Position numbers and translations under genes: made by a program
The notes under the pieces: model-generated
Seen by the model: only the letters and a program-made list of their open reading frames with translations
Databases searched by the model: none
Told to the model about the DNA's origin: nothing
Shown here: one piece after another, positions 37,610 to 45,957 of the stretch
Layout: each line of letters begins with the position of its first letter
How positions within the stretch are numbered: position 1 is the stretch's first letter
Assembly: GCA_963779055.1 (NCBI GenBank)
Contig: CAVZWN010000005.1
Location: forward strand, 1 to 64,000
Origin: Sulfurimicrobium sp963779055
Lineage (GTDB): Bacteria; Pseudomonadota; Gammaproteobacteria; Burkholderiales; Sulfuricellaceae
Length of the DNA stretch: 64,000 nucleotides
Reading direction: 5' to 3'

Positions 37610-40123
37610 CTATTTCAGCAGATCCTTAATATTTTTTGTGGCGCCGGAATCAGACTGAACCAGGCGCAAGGCATTCAGCACCACCAGCAGCGAACTCGCA
37701 GACATGCCGATGCCTGCCATCCAGGGCGTAATATACCCCAGAGCAGCAAGCGGGATGGCCAGCAGATTATAGGAAAAAGCCCAGGCCAGATTCTGGCGGA
37801 CAATGTGCCGGGTCCTGACAGCAATATCCAGCCCGGCATGCAAATGAAGCAAATGCTCCGACAGCAGAATCATGTCTGCACTGGCACGCGCCACCTGGGT
37901 GCCGCCTCCCATGGCGATGGAAACATCGGCCGCAGCCAGTACCGGGGCATCATTCACGCCATCGCCAATCATCGCCACCACGGCGCCATCACGTTGCAGC
38001 TCACGCACATAATCCAGCTTGCCCTGTGGCGTCATGGCAGCCCGTACAGCCTGAATGCCCAGTTCATTTGCCACACGCTGCGCGGCATCTTCCTGATCTC
38101 CGGATAGCAGCACCACCGTTTTCCCGCCCTGTTTCAGTAAGGCCACGAGGTCTGCCGCATCCGGGCGCAGCGTATCGCCCAGAGCAAACAACGCCAGCCA
38201 GCCGCTCTCATCTGTGAGCGCCACTATGGTAGCGCCGTTACGGCTTGACAAAGCGGCATCTGGCATCACGCCCCCACACAGTTCCCCGGCAAATTGCAAC
38301 CTGCCGAGGCGGTAGCGCCGTCCGCCGATGACACCCTCCACTCCGCTGCCGGGGAGGTTGACCGTCTCGCTGGCCTCCGGTACTTGCCCATCAGTTTCCA
38401 CCGCAGCAGAAAACGCACGTGCAATGGCATGTTCTGACGCATGTTCCAGTGCAGCTGCAATTCGCAAACACTGGGGGCTGGCAAACGCCCCGAGAGAAAT
38501 CACCTCCTGCAGCTTCATTTTGCCATGGGTCAGGGTGCCCGTTTTGTCGAAAACAAAATGTGTGGCCTGGGCCAGCGTTTCCAGCGCGTGACCGCGCGTG
38601 GTCAGCAGTCCCAGCCGGGTCAGACTGCCGGTGGCAGCGGTGAGCGCCGCGGGCGTGGCCAGAGACAGGGCGCAAGGACAGCTGACTACCAGCACCGCCA
38701 CCGTGATCCAGAATGCCCGTGCCGGTTCGATGAAATACCAGATCGTTCCCGTTACCGCTGCAATCAGCAGCAATACCAGCACGAACCAGCCAGCCACCCG
38801 GTCTGCCACTTGTGCCAGAGCGGGTTTCTCGGCCATGGCCCGATCCAGCAGGCGCACAATCCCCGACAGCACGGTATCCTGCCCCAGCCCATCCACGCGC
38901 ATCACCAGCGAACTGTCTACATTGACCGTACCCGCAATCAGTCGCTCACCGGCACTCTTCGCCACAGGGCGGCTTTCACCCGTCAGCAGGGACTCATCCA
39001 CCTGACTCGACCCCTGCTCCACCAGACCATCCGCCGGGACCCCCTCGCCGGGGCGGATCAGGACGTACTCGCCCAGGCTCAGACTGCTCACGGGAACCAG
39101 ATCATCATTCCACGAACCGGGATAAGCCACGAGGCGATTGGCCATCGCCGGTTGCAGCTTGACCAGTCTCTCGGCCGCATCCGCAGCCTTGCGGCGCGCA
39201 CCCATTTCGAGAAAGCGCCCGGAGAGGAGAAAAAACACGAACATGCTGACGGAATCGAAATACACCTCGCCGCTACCCGCCAGCGTCGCATACACGCTGG
39301 CCAGGAAAGCAGCACCGACCCCCAGCGCCACCGGCACATCCATGCCCGCCTGACGCAATTTCAGATCGCGCCAGGCACCCAGGAAAAAAGGCCAAGCAGA
39401 ATAAGCCACCACCGGCAAGGTCAGCACCAGGCTGGCCCAGCGCATCATATCCTCGATCCACGGCGGCATGGAGCCGTCGCCCGTGGCCAGGTACATCGGC
39501 ACCGCGTACATCATCACCTGCATCATGCCGATGCCGGCGATAAACAGGCGCCGCAAGGCGGCCTGGCGCTCCTTCTGAAAGAGCTGTTCCTGGCGCCCGG
39601 GGTCGAAGGGATGCGCCGTGTAGCCGATGGCCGCGACGGCATGGAGAATTTCAGATAGCTGGATACGCGCATTATCCCAGCGCACCCGCGCACGATGGGT
39701 AGAGTAGTTGACCTCGACCGACAGCACGCCAGGCAGGCTGGATATATGGTGTTCGTTCAGCCAGACGCAGGCGGCGCAGACGATGCCTTCCAGAATCAGG
39801 GAGGCTTCGCGCACCTCACCCGCTTCCTGCCGCACAAAACTGTGCTGCACTTCCGGCAAATCGTAAAGTTTGGCCTGACGCAGCCATTCCGGTACAACTT
39901 CGGAGGCATCCAGCGCCGCAGTGCCGGATTTGGCGGTGCGGTGACGGTAATAATCTGCCAACCCGCCATCCACGATCGCCTGGGCTACTGCCTGGCAGCC
40001 GCGACAACACATTTCACGCGAAACATGCTCGATTTCCACCGGGTAGTGGGTATTTTGAGGAATTGACTGGCCGCAGTGAAAACATTCCTGCGCCGCACAG
40101 TCAGGAGTAGCTGGGGAACTCAT
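37610..40123 (-). CDS. ccoI: Copper P-type ATPase CcoI (FixI)
   Basis: An 837-residue copper-translocating ATPase that supplies CuB to cbb3. It has an N-terminal Cys-rich part (CFHCGQ, CCRGC), an HMA-like domain (ILEGIVCAACVWLNEH), eight membrane segments, the copper motif SCPCALSLATP, the phosphorylation site DKTGTLTHG, the TGES loop (LLTGESRPV) and the hinge GDGVNDAP. The N-terminal zinc-ribbon-like part distinguishes CcoI/FixI from CopA. ccoS follows. Confidence 0.95.
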   Translation of the reverse strand: MSSPATPDCAAQECFHCGQSIPQNTHYPVEIEHVSREMCCRGCQAVAQAIVDGGLADYYRHRTAKSGTAALDASEVVPEWLRQAKLYDLPEVQHSFVRQEAGEVREASLILEGIVCAACVWLNEHHISSLPGVLSVEVNYSTHRARVRWDNARIQLSEILHAVAAIGYTAHPFDPGRQEQLFQKERQAALRRLFIAGIGMMQVMMYAVPMYLATGDGSMPPWIEDMMRWASLVLTLPVVAYSAWPFFLGAWRDLKLRQAGMDVPVALGVGAAFLASVYATLAGSGEVYFDSVSMFVFFLLSGRFLEMGARRKAADAAERLVKLQPAMANRLVAYPGSWNDDLVPVSSLSLGEYVLIRPGEGVPADGLVEQGSSQVDESLLTGESRPVAKSAGERLIAGTVNVDSSLVMRVDGLGQDTVLSGIVRLLDRAMAEKPALAQVADRVAGWFVLVLLLIAAVTGTIWYFIEPARAFWITVAVLVVSCPCALSLATPAALTAATGSLTRLGLLTTRGHALETLAQATHFVFDKTGTLTHGKMKLQEVISLGAFASPQCLRIAAALEHASEHAIARAFSAAVETDGQVPEASETVNLPGSGVEGVIGGRRYRLGRLQFAGELCGGVMPDAALSSRNGATIVALTDESGWLALFALGDTLRPDAADLVALLKQGGKTVVLLSGDQEDAAQRVANELGIQAVRAAMTPQGKLDYVRELQRDGAVVAMIGDGVNDAPVLAAADVSIAMGGGTQVARASADMILLSEHLLHLHAGLDIAVRTRHIVRQNLAWAFSYNLLAIPLAALGYITPWMAGIGMSASSLLVVLNALRLVQSDSGATKNIKDLLK

Positions 40124-40162
40124 AAAGGCAAGGAATTGTAAGCGATGCCTCCCCCGCAGGTT

Positions 40163-40176
40163 ATGACCTGGATCAA
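40163..40176. promoter_or_regulatory. Weak FNR-like box upstream of ccoI
   Basis: ATGAC-CTGG-ATCAA matches TTGAT-N4-ATCAA at 8 of 10 positions, about 45 bases before the ccoI ATG. It may place ccoIS under FNR as well. Confidence 0.35.
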
Positions 40177-40213
40177 ACCGGGCTTGAAAAGCACCCGGCT
40201 TAAACCATTCAGG

Positions 40214-41029
40214 CTAAAGGCCAAACAAACGGATCAGGGGCGCATAATCGTCCTTGCCAGCAGGCACGAAACCATCCTTGCGACCCATTTTTTCCAGCAT
40301 GGTGCGACCTTCTGCTGTATTGGGCGCATCCAGCAGGGCATGGCGAATGCGCTGGGAATCCGGCTCGCCCAGATCCTCGCGCAGTGCAAAGGCAAAGTGA
40401 GGCACTTCATACGTTTCCTCGATTACACGTGCCCCTGGAGTTTCCTCCACCCAGCTTTTGGCAAACCCGGAAGTGACCGCGACCATATCCACCCGACCGA
40501 TCTTGAGCGCGTTAAGTGCCGCATCCTGGAAGCGCTGATGGAATATCTCAGAAAAATGGCTTTCCGGCGTAATTCTGGAAAAACGCAGCTTGGCGAGCGC
40601 AAGCTGTGAAGCCAGGCTATCCTTGTCTGGCAAACCCAGCCGCTTGCCTTTGGCGTCACTCAAGCTTTTGATACCGCTGGAATCCATGACCACGAATGCC
40701 GCCTTGAGCTTGCCCGGATAACGGGCAATCGGCACATAATTGGCACTTTTCATGGCCTGGGCGATGACCTGGGGTGGCCCCAGGAAAACATCGAAAGCAT
40801 CTTTTTTCAGACGCCGCTCTGAAGCTGAAAGGCTCTGGCTTACTTCCAGCTTGACCGGGCGCTTAAGTACTGCGGACAAATAGTCAGCCAGCGGCTTGTA
40901 TTTCTCCGTGATATCCCTTTGATCATCCCGGGCCGGAACACCTGTGTTGACGCCAAACAGCAGGCGCTCAGAAGCGCTGGCAGGAAGCGTTGCCAGCAAA
41001 AGCAGCAGAGCCATAAAGTATTTTTTCAT
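40214..41029 (-). CDS. PhnD-like periplasmic substrate-binding protein
   Basis: A ~271-residue exported binding protein. It has a signal peptide (FMALLLLLATLPASA) and the phosphate/phosphite/phosphonate-binding fold signatures (KYKPLADYLSAVLKRPVKLE, DVFLGPPQVIAQAM, GLPDKDSLASQLALAK). No permease or ATPase is nearby, so transport is unproven; orphan PhnD-like proteins often act as sensors or carriers. A terminator separates it from the rhodaneses, so it probably has its own promoter. The second of two adjacent Met codons is chosen because GGAG lies six bases before it. Confidence 0.75.
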   Translation of the reverse strand: MKKYFMALLLLLATLPASASERLLFGVNTGVPARDDQRDITEKYKPLADYLSAVLKRPVKLEVSQSLSASERRLKKDAFDVFLGPPQVIAQAMKSANYVPIARYPGKLKAAFVVMDSSGIKSLSDAKGKRLGLPDKDSLASQLALAKLRFSRITPESHFSEIFHQRFQDAALNALKIGRVDMVAVTSGFAKSWVEETPGARVIEETYEVPHFAFALREDLGEPDSQRIRHALLDAPNTAEGRTMLEKMGRKDGFVPAGKDDYAPLIRLFGL

Positions 41030-41070
41030 CATATTCTCCAGTCCAGCCAAATGATCATGATTGAGGCGTT

Positions 41071-41096
41071 AAAAAAAGGGCGGCTTGCGCCGCCCT
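41071..41096 (-). terminator. Terminator after the second rhodanese
   Basis: On the minus strand AGGGCGGC-GCAA-GCCGCCCT is followed by seven or more T residues, a strong intrinsic terminator 26 bases after the rhodanese stop. Confidence 0.88.
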
Positions 41097-41121
41097 ATTC
41101 TGATCTACACCAGCATTCAGA

Positions 41122-41814
41122 TCACTGGGCAGGCTTGACTGTGGTCAGGCCAAGCGTTTCCCACTCCTGCATGCCACCGCGATACCATACCAGCTTGTGC
41201 GCGGGGTAACCGATCTTGAGCAGGCCCTTGATATTGGTAGGCGACTGACCACACCAGTGACCATTACAGAACATCACCAGGGTCTTGGCGTTGGAGAAAT
41301 CCCAGAAACCATCCTGCTGCTTGGCACCCAGTTGCTTTTCCAGAATCTCCTGTACCGTGATCGGGTCGGACTTGCCGATATTCAGCTTGTCCCAGGGAAT
41401 GCTCACCGCACCGGGAATGGTGCCCTTGAGGACCCAGTCTGGAGTACGCGAATCGATCACCATGATGCTCTTGTCGCCAGCACTGACTTTTTGCAGGTAT
41501 TGCAGCATTTCCAGTTCGGCAATGGTCTTCACGCCGGGAGCCAGTTCACCCGGCTGAATGCAGAAGGGTGGGCACTTGCGCGAAGTCTTGCCAAAAGCCG
41601 GATTGATGTTGTTATCCTGATTCTGGTTACGCTGGATGGTGACCGTCTTTCCACCATGCATCACATCCACTGACGGCATGTCGGCGGCAATAGCCACTTC
41701 CAGCGGCTTGCCGGACGCAGCAGCATTTCCGCTGGTAGAAGCGCAGCCAGACATGCCGAGTGCGGCAACCAGGCCCAAAGTAACGCCAGAAATCCTGAAC
41801 AGATTCTTATTCAT
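41122..41814 (-). CDS. Rhodanese-domain lipoprotein
   Basis: A 230-residue exported rhodanese. The lipobox LGMSGCAS predicts a lipoprotein. The N-terminal extension carries QDNNINPAFGKTSRKCPPFC with a CPPFC pair; the rhodanese domain (~100-225) has the active loop MFCNGHWCGQSPTNI. The first Cys is the expected persulfide site; the Arg usual at the end of the loop is replaced by Cys. It is about 75% identical by eye to the next gene. Role inferred: carrying sulfane sulfur in the periplasm near SQR. Confidence 0.88.
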   Translation of the reverse strand: MNKNLFRISGVTLGLVAALGMSGCASTSGNAAASGKPLEVAIAADMPSVDVMHGGKTVTIQRNQNQDNNINPAFGKTSRKCPPFCIQPGELAPGVKTIAELEMLQYLQKVSAGDKSIMVIDSRTPDWVLKGTIPGAVSIPWDKLNIGKSDPITVQEILEKQLGAKQQDGFWDFSNAKTLVMFCNGHWCGQSPTNIKGLLKIGYPAHKLVWYRGGMQEWETLGLTTVKPAQ

Positions 41815-41852
41815 AAACTTACTCCTCCGTTATTGTATGGTGACGTGCTGGC

Positions 41853-42500
41853 TTAAGGTTTGACCGTAGTCAGGCCCAGCATTTCCCAGTCCTGCATACC
41901 GCCGCGGTACCACTTGATCTTGTCGGCAGGGTAACCAATCTTGAGCAGACCCTTGATGTTGGTAGGCGACTGACCGCACCATGACCCATTACAGAACATC
42001 ACCAGGGTCTTGGCATTACTGAAATTCCAGAAACCTTCGGACTGCTTGGCACCCAGTTGCTTCTCCAGAATTTCCTGTACCGTAATCGGGTCGGACTTAC
42101 CGATGTTCAGCTTGTCCCATGGGATATTCACCGCACCGGGGATGGTGCCCTTGGCGACCCAGTCAGGTGTACGCGAATCAATCACCATGATGCTCTTGTC
42201 GCCATCGCTCATTTTTTTCAGGTAATGCATCATTTCCAGTTCACCGATGGTGTCCACACCGGGAGCCAGATCGCCCGGCTGAATGCAGAAGGGCGGGCAT
42301 TTGCGCGAAGTCTTGCCAAAAGCCGGATTGATGTTGTTATCCTGATTCTGAATGCGCTGAATGGCCACCTTCTGGCCATTGTGCATGACCTCCACCGATG
42401 GCATATCGGCAGTGATATTCACATCCAGTGCAAACGACGCACCTGGCAGCATGAAGCCAGCCAGCAAAGCGGTTGAAGCAAGCAGTTTATTAACAGTCAT
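41853..42500 (-). CDS. Periplasmic rhodanese-domain protein, paralog of the next gene
   Basis: A 215-residue exported rhodanese, 38 bases upstream of its lipoprotein paralog. The signal peptide is LLASTALLAGFMLPGASFA without a lipobox. The same CPPFC extension and active loop MFCNGSWCGQSPTNI are present. The ATG at 42500 is chosen because AGGAGG lies six bases upstream. The pair forms a tandem duplication with different final location: soluble here, lipid-anchored next door. Confidence 0.88.
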   Translation of the reverse strand: MTVNKLLASTALLAGFMLPGASFALDVNITADMPSVEVMHNGQKVAIQRIQNQDNNINPAFGKTSRKCPPFCIQPGDLAPGVDTIGELEMMHYLKKMSDGDKSIMVIDSRTPDWVAKGTIPGAVNIPWDKLNIGKSDPITVQEILEKQLGAKQSEGFWNFSNAKTLVMFCNGSWCGQSPTNIKGLLKIGYPADKIKWYRGGMQDWEMLGLTTVKP

Positions 42501-42547
42501 TTCCATCCTCCTATTGGTTTTAATGCAAGGTACAACTTTTTTATAAT

Positions 42548-42757
42548 TTAACTGCATTCAGGTTCAGCGCCACCCCCACCCTTCTTTTCTTCTTTCTTTT
42601 CGCCTGCCTCTCCGGTTTTACCCTCTTTACCATCTTTTTTATCGCCAGTGGCTTTCTGTTCGCCCTTCTGGTCTTTAGGTGCCTCGTCCGCTGCGTACGC
42701 GAGCGGCATCGCAGCAATACCACAAGCCAGAAACAACATAGTCAGAATTTTTTTCAT
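42548..42757 (-). CDS. Small exported Lys/Glu-rich protein
   Basis: A 69-residue protein with a clear signal peptide (LTMLFLACGIAAMPLAYA). The mature ~47 residues are almost all charged or glycine (KKDGKEGKTG, KKEEKKGGGG) and end with a single Cys (PECS). It lies between sqr and the rhodaneses on the same strand. No family is recognised. Likely disordered; a terminal Cys could carry sulfur or metal (speculation). Confidence 0.6.
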   Translation of the reverse strand: MKKILTMLFLACGIAAMPLAYAADEAPKDQKGEQKATGDKKDGKEGKTGEAGEKKEEKKGGGGAEPECS

Positions 42758-42878
42758 AGAAACACTCCTGTGGTTATCCTACTAACTGCAAGTAAAACGA
42801 TACCTTCGTCCGATTCTACCTGTCGCGCCTGCGCTGGCAATAGTCCATACGTACCAAGGCAAACCGGGCCACCCAATC

Positions 42879-44157
42879 CTAGGACTTATCCTTGAGCTTC
42901 TTGATGCCCAAAGCACCCAGCACATATTTTTCGTACAAAGGCTCGGTCGTGCCCTTCTTCATCTTGCGAATAAAGTATTTCTCAAAGGCGATTTTGGCCA
43001 GATGCACCCATTTCCCCTCTTTGAACCAGTTCACATTGCGCGGCGGAATCTGCGGCAGGGCCACAAAAGCCGCCCCGGTATCACCAAAGTCTGCCAGACA
43101 GATGGCGTTCCAGGTTGCCTTCTGGTCCGGCTCCTTGCCATCCAGCACTGCACGAATATTGTGAGCGGCCGCTGTCACCATGGTCTCGATCATGTAGCCG
43201 GTCTTGGGTGCGCCAGTCGGAACAGGCGTCACCTCAACCGGAGGAATCGCCACACATACACCTACCGAGTAGATATTCTGGTACTTCGGGTTGCGCTGAT
43301 AAGGATCAATCAGGATAAAGCCGCGCGGATTGGTCAACCCCTCTATGCCAAACACGGCATCGACCCCCTTGAAAGCCGGCAGCATCATGCCGTACTTGAA
43401 TGGCAATTCGTGCTCCTTTTTGACATTACCCGCATCGTCATGTTCGGCCACAAACATCTTGCCGGCCTCGACCCTGGTCACTTTGGCATTGGTAATCCAC
43501 TTGACATGGCGATCGCGCATGGCAGATTCCATCAGAGCCTTTCGAGTCCCCCACACCACCCAGACCAAGATGACCGATATAAGGCTCGGCAGTAATGAAG
43601 GTCATTGGCACTTTGTCACGTATACGACGGCGGCGCAAGTCAGTATCCATGATGAATGCAAACTCATATGCCGGCCCATAGCAGGATGCACCCTGAACCG
43701 CGCCCACCACGATCGGCCCCGGGTCCTTGACGAATTGATCCCACGCCTCGCCCGCTTTAAGGGCATGATCGACATGGCAAACCGACTGCGTGTGGCCATC
43801 CGGCCCTAGCCCTTCAACCTCATCAAAAGCCAGCTTGGGGCCAGTGGCAATCACCAGGAAGTCGTAATCAACCACTTTCCCATCGGCCAGCTCCACTTGG
43901 TTCTTTTCAGGGTGCACCCTTTTGGCCGCAGTAGGAATAAACGCAATATTTTTGCGTTCAAAATAGGGGGCCATCGGGAACTGGATATCCTCACGCGTAC
44001 GCCAGTTAACCGCCACCCATGGATTTGATGGCACGAAATGGAAGCTATCCGTATTGGAAATCACCGTCAGCTTATCTCCTGACCTCAACTGCTCGCGCAT
44101 CTCATAAGCCATCGGCATGCCACCAATGCCTGCACCCATAATCACGATATGTGCCAT
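42879..44157 (-). CDS. sqr: Sulfide:quinone oxidoreductase, one frameshift
   Basis: A ~425-residue membrane-associated flavoprotein oxidising sulfide to sulfane sulfur and reducing quinone. The N-terminal FAD motif is IVIMGAGIGGMPMAYE. Joining the two frames near 43540 (one extra T) reads HLGLGGVGDSKGLMESAM. In the joined protein the Cys are at 127 (QSVCHVD), 159 (GASCYGP) and 353 (NAICLAD), matching the three catalytic Cys of Acidithiobacillus ferrooxidans SQR. The C-terminus has PPRNVNWFKEGKWVHLAKIAFEKYF. A GGAGAG ribosome site and a sigma-54 promoter lie upstream. FisR is divergent. Confidence 0.9.
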
Positions 44158-44212
44158 TTATTTACTCTCCGTTCTGATCGCCGCATTAAAAAAAGCCCAC
44201 CTGTTAACTCAT

Positions 44213-44228
44213 AGCAATTGCCATGCCA
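44213..44228 (-). promoter_or_regulatory. Sigma-54 promoter of sqr
   Basis: On the minus strand TGGCAT-GGCAA-TTGCT fits the -24/-12 consensus TGGCAC-N5-TTGCA with both GG and GC in register. It lies about 55 bases before the sqr ATG, and a sigma-54 activator gene is divergent. Confidence 0.75.
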
Positions 44229-44289
44229 GAACCATAAGTAGCTGTAATGTATGCGAAACCATCCAAACCATCATCAACACATGCCAACA

Positions 44290-44317
44290 TGTCATGTCAT
44301 AATGGCATGACATGACA
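44290..44317. promoter_or_regulatory. Palindromic upstream activator site for FisR
   Basis: TGTCATGTCAT and its perfect reverse complement ATGACATGACA are separated by six bases. The centre is about 80 bases upstream of the sigma-54 promoter of sqr, where an enhancer-binding protein would bind. Confidence 0.7.
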
Positions 44318-44450
44318 ACCTATTGTTTATTTGTTGATTTATCAAATCCCTGCTCGGCCATAAACCAACACAAGAAGCACATAAATAACATAACCTAATG
44401 TTTTACAAATAAAAATCATAGGTTGCAATACGCAGAGCCTGACGTCATAC

Positions 44451-44473
44451 TGTCATGACACAATGTCATGACA
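44451..44473. promoter_or_regulatory. Paired TGTCATGACA sites at the fisR start
   Basis: Two copies of the self-complementary TGTCATGACA are separated by three bases and end six bases before the fisR start codon. They share the TGTCAT half-site with the upstream operator, suggesting autoregulation. Confidence 0.65.
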
Positions 44474-44478
44474 CATCC

Positions 44479-45825
44479 ATGAACCAAATCCCCATTGAAA
44501 TACAGTCTCTCATTGACGCGCAGGAAAACCCCTTCGTCCTGATTGACAGCAACTACCGCATCATCGCCGCCAACCGCGCTTACTGCACACGTTACGGCGC
44601 TGATGAAATGCAGGTGGTAGGACGGGCCTGCCATGAAATCTCGCACCACTCTTCCGTGCCCTGCCACCTGAACGGCGAAAACTGCCCCCATCAGCAGGTG
44701 TTTGCCACTGGTGAAGGTCAGCAGGTTCTGCACACTCACTATGATCATCACAACCGGCCTGAGCATGTGCGCATTCAGGGCCATCCGATTCGCGGCCTGA
44801 GCGGAGAAACGTACCTGGGAGAGGCCATTTATCCATTCGCGCCCGCCACCGCCATGGACTGCGACGAAATGCGCATGATTGGCAAATCTCCCGCCTTTTT
44901 GACCTGCGTGGACAATCTGACGCGCGTTGCCGAGTCGGAAGCTTCTATCCTGTTATACGGCGAGAGCGGCGTTGGCAAAGAACTGGCAGCGCAATACATT
45001 CACCGCCGCTCCAGCCGGGAAAACAAGACATTCATCGCTGTAGATTGCGCATCCATCGCCGAATCCATGTTTGAAAGCGAGCTATTCGGCCACGAGCGCG
45101 GCGCATTTACAGGGTGCGCAGGCCGCAAACTGGGGCTGTTCGAACTCGCCGATGGCGGCACACTTTTTCTCGACGAAATTGGCGAAATTCCGCTTACGAT
45201 GCAGGCAAAACTGCTGCGAGTCCTGGAAAGTGGAGAATATCGTCGCGTCGGCGGGACTGAAACACTGCATGCCGATGTACGTGTCGTCAGCGCCACCAAC
45301 CGCGATCTGCTGGACATGGCTGACCAGGGCCGCTTCCGGCTTGACCTTTACTACCGGGTTGCGGGTATAGATGTCACCCTGCCCGCCCTGAGAGAAAGAC
45401 GCAGCGACATCCCCGCTCTTGCCAGGGCGTTGCTGTCGCGCATGAATGGGGGAATGAATTTTCACCTTCGTGAAGACGCAATCGCACGCTTGCTGGAATA
45501 CGAATACCCTGGCAACGTGCGGGAGCTACGGAATATCTTGCAAAAAGCCTTGATATTGAGCGACAACGGACTGATTACAGCCGATAAGATTCGCTTTGAA
45601 ATAAACAGCCAGTGGACGGCCGAAGCCTCGCCCATACCCTCAAACACCAGCCCGGATAATGGAAAAGTCTTTCTTAAGACTGCCTCCATCTCAGAACTGG
45701 AGGCAGTCCATATCACGAGATTGCTTGAACAGTACCAAGGCCATCGGCGCAAGGTGGCCGAAGTTCTTGGAATCAGTGAGCGAACTCTGTACAGGAAATT
45801 GATTCGCTATGGATTACGCGGCTAA
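44479..45825 (+). CDS. fisR: FisR-type sigma-54-dependent sulfane-sulfur sensor
   Basis: A 448-residue enhancer-binding protein. The N-terminal PAS-like sensor (~1-115) contains Cys36, 51, 62 and 69; the 51-62-69 spacing equals that of the three sensing Cys of Cupriavidus FisR (53, 64, 71, from memory). The AAA+ domain has Walker A GESGVGKE, the sigma-54 contact GAFTGC, Walker B GGTLFLDEIGE and the R-finger region; a Fis-type HTH (VAEVLGISERTLYRKLIRYG) ends it. The ATG at 44479 is chosen because an in-frame ATG at 44455 falls inside an operator. It is expected to activate sqr in response to polysulfide. Confidence 0.92.
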   Translation: MNQIPIEIQSLIDAQENPFVLIDSNYRIIAANRAYCTRYGADEMQVVGRACHEISHHSSVPCHLNGENCPHQQVFATGEGQQVLHTHYDHHNRPEHVRIQGHPIRGLSGETYLGEAIYPFAPATAMDCDEMRMIGKSPAFLTCVDNLTRVAESEASILLYGESGVGKELAAQYIHRRSSRENKTFIAVDCASIAESMFESELFGHERGAFTGCAGRKLGLFELADGGTLFLDEIGEIPLTMQAKLLRVLESGEYRRVGGTETLHADVRVVSATNRDLLDMADQGRFRLDLYYRVAGIDVTLPALRERRSDIPALARALLSRMNGGMNFHLREDAIARLLEYEYPGNVRELRNILQKALILSDNGLITADKIRFEINSQWTAEASPIPSNTSPDNGKVFLKTASISELEAVHITRLLEQYQGHRRKVAEVLGISERTLYRKLIRYGLRG

Positions 45826-45865
45826 CCCAGCCGAATTCGGGAAAAGGGAATAGACCAAACGAGAT

Positions 45866-45942
45866 TGGTCGGGGTGAGAGGATTCGAACCTCCGGCCTCT
45901 ACGTCCCGAACGTAGCGCTCTACCAGGCTAAGCTACACCCCG
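45866..45942 (-). tRNA. tRNA-Pro (anticodon CGG)
   Basis: A 77-base cloverleaf with encoded CCA on the minus strand. Acceptor CGGGGTG/CACCCCG, anticodon stem CTACG/CGTAG with loop TTCGGGA, and T-loop GTTCGAATC. Confidence 0.97.
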
Positions 45943-45957
45943 AAATGTCGCATTACG

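Larger units (their letters stand above)
44158..44478. promoter_or_regulatory. Divergent sqr-fisR regulatory region
   Basis: This 321-base AT-rich gap holds a sigma-54 promoter for sqr and palindromic operators, listed separately. I see no coding frame in it. Confidence 0.8.

Noticed and set aside
44455..44478. Start of fisR at the upstream ATG
   Set aside because: That ATG lies inside an operator palindrome and the next Met aligns the sensor cysteines with known FisR numbering.
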